DNA of 36,009 nucleotides from NCBI GenBank assembly GCA_019114205.1, contig DXFY01000060.1:1-36009 (forward strand). Direction: 5' to 3'. The stretch comes from Candidatus Tidjanibacter gallistercoris. Lineage in GTDB: Bacteria > Bacteroidota > Bacteroidia > Bacteroidales > Rikenellaceae. Every line of letters begins with the position of its first letter. Positions within the stretch are counted from its first letter, which is position 1. Both the position numbers and the translations under genes were made by a program. This document shows, piece after piece, positions 31,365 to 36,009 of this stretch. The notes beneath the pieces are model-generated. The model had not been told where the DNA came from, ran no database searches, and saw nothing but the letters and a program-made list of their open reading frames with translations.

Positions 31365-32019
31365 CCGCCAGGTACGCGAAAAACTCGTTTCGCGCGGGGT
31401 ACGGGCGCTGACCGACGCCGAACTGCTCAGCGTCATCCTGGGCGACGGCAGCGCGGGGCACAGTGCCGTGGAGACAGACGAACGCATCCTCGCCGCCTAC
31501 GACGCTTCGTTCGCCGCAATGGCCCGCGCCGACATGACCCGCCTGCGCATGACCGAAGGCATCGGCGTAAAACGGGCGGCCGTACTGACCGCCGTTTTCG
31601 AGCTCGCCTCGCGCCTGCACCGGCAGGAAGCCGCCGCACCGTCCGCCATACGTACCAAAGACGACGTAACGGCCCTGTTCGCTCCTTTGCTCGCCCGTCT
31701 GCCGCACGAGGAGATGTGGGCGCTCTATCTGACCTCAGCGAACGGGGTAATCGAAAAAACGCGTGTGAGCCAGGGAGGGGTTACGTCGCTCGTCGTGGAC
31801 TACAAACTCATCGTGAAACGGGCGGTGGAAGTACTCGCCTCTTCCCTGATTATCGTGCACAACCATCCTTCCGGCATTGCGGTTCCCAGTCCCGAAGACA
31901 TCGCCATCACGAAACGAATCGGCGAAGCCGCCGCGCTTTTCGACATCCAGCTCGTGGACCACATCATCATCGTCGACGGGGCATCGTACAGTTTCAGACA
32001 GTACGGGCAGCTTCAATAA
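31348..32019 (+). CDS. radC: RadC family JAB-domain protein
   Basis: This 223-residue protein has an N-terminal UPF0758 region with a helix-hairpin-helix-like segment (RLRMTEGIGVKRAAVL). A JAMM/MPN+ metalloprotease-like domain follows with HNHPSG at 171-176 and the distal Asp184 in SPEDIA, the zinc ligands, plus Glu121/Glu122 as candidate catalytic acid. RadC was once linked to recombination repair in E. coli, but that link was withdrawn, and the real substrate is unknown. The start overlaps the end of rnc by 17 nt in another frame. This version is complete and ordinary in length. Confidence 0.95.
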   Translation: MERLTDRQVREKLVSRGVRALTDAELLSVILGDGSAGHSAVETDERILAAYDASFAAMARADMTRLRMTEGIGVKRAAVLTAVFELASRLHRQEAAAPSAIRTKDDVTALFAPLLARLPHEEMWALYLTSANGVIEKTRVSQGGVTSLVVDYKLIVKRAVEVLASSLIIVHNHPSGIAVPSPEDIAITKRIGEAAALFDIQLVDHIIIVDGASYSFRQYGQLQ

Positions 32020-32228
32020 CACGGGCCTCCCCTGCCGCGGAGGGCACGGACAATGCCTGTCCGCTGCATCCTGTTCTTTCCGCCTGCGGCCGCTTCCCGC
32101 CCCTCCGTTCCGCAATGCCGCGGATGCACGGATACCCTTCCGAACGCCGCGCCTCCTTTCGCAACGTCCTGCACAGACCGCGGCCCGGCCATCCGAACGA
32201 AGAGCAGTACCGCCCCGACGCCGTCCGA

Positions 32229-33002
32229 CTACTCGATGACACCGAAACGGCGCAATGCCTTAGCAACGCCCGAACGGTCGACACCGGTAGTAACATAATC
32301 GGCCGCAGCCTTCACGGCCGCATCGGCATTCCCCATCGCCACGCCGATGCCCGCATAACGGAGCATCGAGATGTCGTTGTCGCCGTCGCCGAAAGCCATG
32401 CACTCCTCGCGCGAAAAACCGTATCGTTCGAGCACCTTCCCGATACCCACATCTTTGCCGCCGCCGCGGGGAATGATATCGCAGAGCAAATGCGTCCAAC
32501 GTGTGGCCTCGCAGGAGGGCATGCCGCGCAGCAGCGCTTCCTCCTGTTCCCGGTTCCCGAATAGAATGAGTTGGAGTATGGGATAATCCGGTATGTCGGC
32601 AATGCCTGCCGGTTCGGGAAAATGCAGGTTAATAAGCGTAGCCCCTTCGCGGGCACGGTCGGTCACCCGGTTGATACGGATGAAATCGACTCCTTCGAAG
32701 ATGGTGGCGACACCCGTTTCCTCTGCATAACGCACCGCAGCACGGGTGTCCGCTGCGGGTATGGCATGAGTGTATACAACCTCGCCGCCCAAACGCACGC
32801 ACTGCCCGTTGAGCGACACGATGCCGTCGAACAACGAGGTGTCCACGTTGTCAATCAGCAGCTCGTGGCGGCCCGTGGCGATGAACGCCTTGATGCCTTT
32901 CCTGCGCAGCGCGTCCAGCGCCCGCAGGGTACTGTCGGGCATCCGGTGCGTCTTGAAACTCACCAACGTCCCGTCTATATCGAAGAATACCGCTTTTATC
33001 AT
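32229..33002 (-). CDS. Cof-type HAD-superfamily phosphatase
   Basis: The start at 33002 gives MIKAVFFDIDGTLVSF with the nucleophile Asp8 and acid/base Asp10 of HAD motif I. Motif II is FIATGR, motif III includes the Lys in the GGGKDVGIGKVL segment, and motif IV is GDGDNDISML. A cap of the C2B type lies between (about 80-180), placing this 257-residue protein in the Cof/YidA group, which dephosphorylate sugar phosphates, flavin precursors or pyridoxal phosphate. The substrate is not predictable here. A promoter box (minus-strand TATTTTTG) is 34 nt upstream. It is convergent with radC. Confidence 0.94.
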   Translation of the reverse strand: MIKAVFFDIDGTLVSFKTHRMPDSTLRALDALRRKGIKAFIATGRHELLIDNVDTSLFDGIVSLNGQCVRLGGEVVYTHAIPAADTRAAVRYAEETGVATIFEGVDFIRINRVTDRAREGATLINLHFPEPAGIADIPDYPILQLILFGNREQEEALLRGMPSCEATRWTHLLCDIIPRGGGKDVGIGKVLERYGFSREECMAFGDGDNDISMLRYAGIGVAMGNADAAVKAAADYVTTGVDRSGVAKALRRFGVIE

Positions 33003-33035
33003 CGGTCGTAACGCGGGGAAAGGCCCGCCGTGCGG

Positions 33036-33043
33036 CAAAAATA
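33036..33043 (-). promoter_or_regulatory. -7 promoter box of the Cof-type phosphatase gene
   Basis: Minus strand TATTTTTG, a full TAnnTTTG match, 34 nt before the start at 33002. Confidence 0.5.
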
Positions 33044-33506
33044 CGGATAATCACGGAATATATGCATCCGTAACGATTATCCGACCGGCAGAAGCGTTTC
33101 CTTCCTTTATCCATATTCCCCCTGTACGGAAGCACGGCCGCATGCCGCAGCCTTCGTTTCCGTCTCCGGACAGCAGGTACGGCAGTCATTCCGCAGTTTC
33201 CGTCCGAACCGCGCAGGAAGGATTGCCTCCGCAGCGGAGTAACGGAGCAACGGCCGACGCTCCGCACGACGACCGGTGCCGACCGCGAAACAGACGTGCG
33301 CCGCAACGAACCGCGCATATCGGAAAACCGCCCGCCTTACGGAACTCCCGAAAACCTCCGGGCCGAAAAAACGAAACCGCCGCAGTGCGGCAAGCCCCTC
33401 CCGACCGGCATGCAGCGAAGGCCCCGACACGCACTTCCCTACCCGGAAACAGGCGCTCCGGCAACTCCATTTGGGCAGCGATTATTGCCGATTTGCACGG
33501 CGTCAT
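33044..33506. other. Gene-free divergent intergenic region
   Basis: These 463 nt hold no convincing gene. Several long frames (for example 33276-33635 plus) encode Arg/Pro-rich sequence without domain features. The only function I can point to is spacing between the divergent promoters and possibly regulation of the downstream EF-G-like gene. Confidence 0.5.
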
Positions 33507-33537
33507 TTTGTTTTCTTCTTCCGTTTGCCTATATTTA
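33507..33537 (+). promoter_or_regulatory. Promoter of the EF-G2-like gene
   Basis: TTTG (33507-33510), 19-nt spacer, TATATTTA (33530-33537; 7 of 8 to TAnnTTTG). The leader would be about 115-120 nt and contains a small ACGGAGG / CCTCCGT stem (33588-33612) and a T6 run at 33622-33627. Confidence 0.65.
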
Positions 33538-33661
33538 GGGGCGATAATTCCGGGGCGGCCTTTCGGGACCGCGACCGGCCGCGGCGCACGGAGGGTGTTT
33601 TCCTTCCTCCGTCGCAGGTACTTTTTTCGCTTTGAATCATTAACCTAAATAAACACGGCGC

Positions 33662-35818
33662 ATGAAAAATTATCGAACTTCAGAGATTAAGAACGTCGTT
33701 CTGCTCGGTGCCCCCGGCTCCGGGAAAACTACCTTTGCAGAAGCGATGGCTTTCGAGGGTAAGGTCATCGACCGCAGAGGCAGTATCGAAAACGAAAATA
33801 CCCTCTCCGACAACACGGACCTCGAACGCAGCAACCGCCGCAGCATCTACTCGACCATCCTCTACACGGAGTTTATGGACCACAAACTGAACATCATCGA
33901 CGCCCCCGGCTCCGACGACTTCAGCGGCGGACTCTTCGCCGCCTTCAAGGTGGCCGACGTGGGCCTGATGCTGTTCAACGCACAGAACGGCTTCGAGGTA
34001 GGCAGCGAAATACAGTCCCGTTACGCCCAGACATACAACGTTCCCCTCGTCGGCGTGGTCAATCAGCTCGACAGCGACAAGGCCAACTGGGAGGGAACCC
34101 TAGAGAGCATCGCCTCCTTCTCGAAAGTGAAGCCGATTATCGTCCAGTATCCGGTCAATCCGGGCCCCGGCTTCAACGCCTTCATCGATGTGCTGCTCAT
34201 GAAGATGTTCCGTTTCAAGGACGACAACGGCACACGGGAAGAACTGGAGATTCCCGCCGAACACGCCGACCGGGCCGCGGAACTCCACCAGGCACTGCTG
34301 GAGGCTGCTGCGGAAAACGACGAGACGCTCATGGATACCTATTTTGAAAAGGGCGACCTCGAACCGGACGAAATCCGCAAGGGACTGGGCATGGGCATCG
34401 CCAACCGCGACTGGATGCCCATTTTCTGTGCTTCGGCGCGTAAGGACATCGGTACCAAACGCATCATGGAATTCATCATCAAGGTTGCGCCGAATCCCGA
34501 CCAGCGTCCGCCCATGAAGGATACCGAAGGCAACGGCATCGCATGCGACCCGGCGGGGCCCGCAATCCTCTTCGTATTCAAGAGTTCGATTGAACAGCAC
34601 GTGGGAGAAATCAGCTACTTCCGCGTAGTCAGCGGCAAGGTTACCGAGGGCATGGAGCTCATGAACATGCGCACGGAAAACAAGGAAAAGATATCGCAGC
34701 TCTTCGCGGTGGCCGGCAAGAACCGTGTCAAGGTACCCGAAATGAACGCGGGCGACATAGGCTGCACGGTCAAGCTGAAATCCACACGGACGGGCGACAC
34801 GCTGGCACCGGCCGGGTCGCACACGGTCGTTTCGCCCATGGTGTTCCCCGAACCCCGCTACCGCGCCGCAGTCAGGGCACTGAACCAGGCCGACGAAGAA
34901 AAACTGGGCGAACTGCTCAATAAGGCCAAGTACGAAGACCCCACGCTGCTGGTGGAATATTCCAAAGAACTCAAACAGACCATCGTACAGGGACAGGGCG
35001 AACTGCACCTCAAAATCCTGCGCGACCAGATAACGGGCAGCAGCAAAATCGATATCGAATATTTCGCACCGAAGATACCCTATCGCGAAACCATTACCAA
35101 GACCGCGGCCGCCGACTACCGCCACAAGAAACAGTCCGGGGGTGCGGGACAGTTCGGCGAAGTGCACCTGGTCATCGAACCCTATTACGAAGGAATGCCC
35201 GAACCTTCGAAATACAAGGTGGACGGCAAGGAACTCACCCTCAACGTCAAGAACAAGGAAGAATACGACCTCGACTGGGGCGGCAAACTGCAGTTCTACA
35301 GCGCGGTGGTGGGCGGTGCCATCGACGCGCGCTTTATGCCCGCCATCCTCAAGGGCATCATGGAGAAGATGGAGGAAGGCCCCCTGACAGGTTCCTACGC
35401 CCGCGACATCCGCGTAGTCGTTTACGACGGCAAGATGCACCCGGTGGATTCGAACGAAATCTCCTTCAAGCTCGCCGGGCGCAACGCCTTCAAGGAAGCC
35501 TTCCGCAAGGCGGGACCGAAAATCATGGAACCCATTTACAACGTGGAGGTACTCGTCCCTTCGGACAAGATGGGCGACGTGATGAGCGACATGCAGAACC
35601 GGCGGGCCATCATCGAGGGCATGTCATCGGAAGGGGGGCTCGACCGTCTTTCCGCCCGCGTACCGCTCGCCGAACTCTACCGGTACTCGACCACGCTGAG
35701 TTCGCTGACCAACGGCCGAGCGACCTACACGATGAAGTTCGCTTCCTACGAACAGGTACCCTCCGACATACAGGAGAAACTGTTGAAAGCGTATGCGGAA
35801 ACCGACAAGGACGAATAG
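33662..35818 (+). CDS. fusA2: EF-G paralogue (EF-G2-like) with degenerate GTPase motifs
   Basis: This 718-residue protein has the five-domain layout of elongation factor G. The GTP site is changed. Motif G1 GAPGSGKTT (16-24) is intact. The switch I region, normally RGIT-containing, reads ERSNRRSIYST. Motif G3, normally DTPGHVDF, is DAPGSDDF (80-87), so the catalytic histidine is Ser84. Motif G4, normally NKMD, is NQLD (134-137). Domains III-V are well kept (QGQGELHLKI, the IPYRETIT opening of domain IV, GGAGQFGEVHL). Bacteroides carry an EF-G2 reported to support translation without GTP hydrolysis and to be needed for gut colonisation. This gene fits that type. It stands alone with a good promoter and a terminator. 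The name fusA2 is by analogy. Confidence 0.9.
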   Translation: MKNYRTSEIKNVVLLGAPGSGKTTFAEAMAFEGKVIDRRGSIENENTLSDNTDLERSNRRSIYSTILYTEFMDHKLNIIDAPGSDDFSGGLFAAFKVADVGLMLFNAQNGFEVGSEIQSRYAQTYNVPLVGVVNQLDSDKANWEGTLESIASFSKVKPIIVQYPVNPGPGFNAFIDVLLMKMFRFKDDNGTREELEIPAEHADRAAELHQALLEAAAENDETLMDTYFEKGDLEPDEIRKGLGMGIANRDWMPIFCASARKDIGTKRIMEFIIKVAPNPDQRPPMKDTEGNGIACDPAGPAILFVFKSSIEQHVGEISYFRVVSGKVTEGMELMNMRTENKEKISQLFAVAGKNRVKVPEMNAGDIGCTVKLKSTRTGDTLAPAGSHTVVSPMVFPEPRYRAAVRALNQADEEKLGELLNKAKYEDPTLLVEYSKELKQTIVQGQGELHLKILRDQITGSSKIDIEYFAPKIPYRETITKTAAADYRHKKQSGGAGQFGEVHLVIEPYYEGMPEPSKYKVDGKELTLNVKNKEEYDLDWGGKLQFYSAVVGGAIDARFMPAILKGIMEKMEEGPLTGSYARDIRVVVYDGKMHPVDSNEISFKLAGRNAFKEAFRKAGPKIMEPIYNVEVLVPSDKMGDVMSDMQNRRAIIEGMSSEGGLDRLSARVPLAELYRYSTTLSSLTNGRATYTMKFASYEQVPSDIQEKLLKAYAETDKDE

Positions 35819-35838
35819 CGGATACCGCAAAAACGGGA

Positions 35839-35866
35839 AGCAGGGCGGTGACACCACCGCCCTGCT
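35839..35866. terminator. Bidirectional terminator after the EF-G2-like gene
   Basis: This is a perfect 12-bp stem (AGCAGGGCGGTG / CACCGCCCTGCT) with an ACAC loop, 20 nt after the stop. In the plus direction it is followed by ATATTAAAC. In the minus direction it is followed by TCCCGTTTTT, so it could also end a minus-strand transcript entering from the right. Confidence 0.85.
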
Positions 35867-36009
35867 ATATTAAACAACGTGTTTTCAAAAACAACTGCAG
35901 GATAACTACGATTCAAAAACGCCCTCCGGTATGGGGTGCTCACCTGAGCGGGCATTGTAGAAAAGGCGACTTCTCAAGCCCCCGTAACCCCCAACCGAAG
36001 GGCTTTATA
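35867..36009. other. Unassigned right-hand end of the window
   Basis: This 143-nt segment has lower GC than the coding regions and is rich in short complementary stretches. A minus-strand frame beginning inside it shows no domain. It may be the edge of a structured RNA or of a minus-strand gene beyond the window; I cannot decide which. Confidence 0.4.

Noticed and set aside
33276-33635. Possible gene upstream of the EF-G2-like gene
   Set aside because: The frame overlaps the predicted promoter and leader, is Arg/Pro-rich and has no start context or domain.

Overview
The window looks like chromosome from a GC-rich member of the Bacteroidales, most likely Rikenellaceae (Alistipes-like). The reasons are: repeated promoter cores of the Bacteroidetes type (TAnnTTTG, sometimes with TTTG about 19-20 nt upstream); a Bat aerotolerance-type operon; a LytS/LytTR two-component pair; a class II (B12-dependent) ribonucleotide reductase; Kdo transferase; PepE; the acpP-fabF-rnc cluster; and an EF-G paralogue with degenerate GTPase motifs. 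The genus is an inference from gene content and base composition, not from a marker gene.

Layout. 1-849: C-terminal part of an unrecognised, possibly extracellular protein. 1059-2054: membrane-anchored DNA/RNA non-specific endonuclease. 2591-8678 (minus): six-gene Bat/MoxR operon, transcribed moxR, DUF58, BatD-like, TPR (batC), batA, batB. 8924-12171 (plus): UvrD/PcrA-type helicase and a lipoprotein. 12272-14099 (minus): sensor kinase plus LytTR regulator; the kinase frame is broken in a G8 tract. 14727-17808 (plus): folB and nrdJ. 18386-20689 (minus): prenyl diphosphate synthase and a U32 peptidase-family protein. 21010-24221: ROK sugar kinase, a 69-aa basic protein (minus), a tandem-GNAT protein and a one-TM hypothetical (minus). 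24445-24531: tRNA-Ser(CGA). 25135-28343 (minus): Bcp peroxiredoxin, WaaA, YraN and PepE. 28769-32019 (plus): acpP, fabF, rnc, radC. 32229-33002 (minus): Cof-type HAD phosphatase. 33662-35818 (plus): EF-G2-like factor. 35839-36009: a terminator and an unexplained conserved-looking tail.

Most of the window is ordinary housekeeping and envelope biology. The points that most deserve a second look are the G8 frameshift in the LytS-type kinase; a perfect 13-bp palindrome whose loop holds that kinase's promoter -7 box; the EF-G paralogue lacking the catalytic histidine; an AT-rich 15-bp hairpin between acpP and fabF; the altered gene order of the Bat operon; and several 350-600-bp gene-free stretches. 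I did not find a CRISPR array, an insertion sequence, a prophage or a clear novel defence system.
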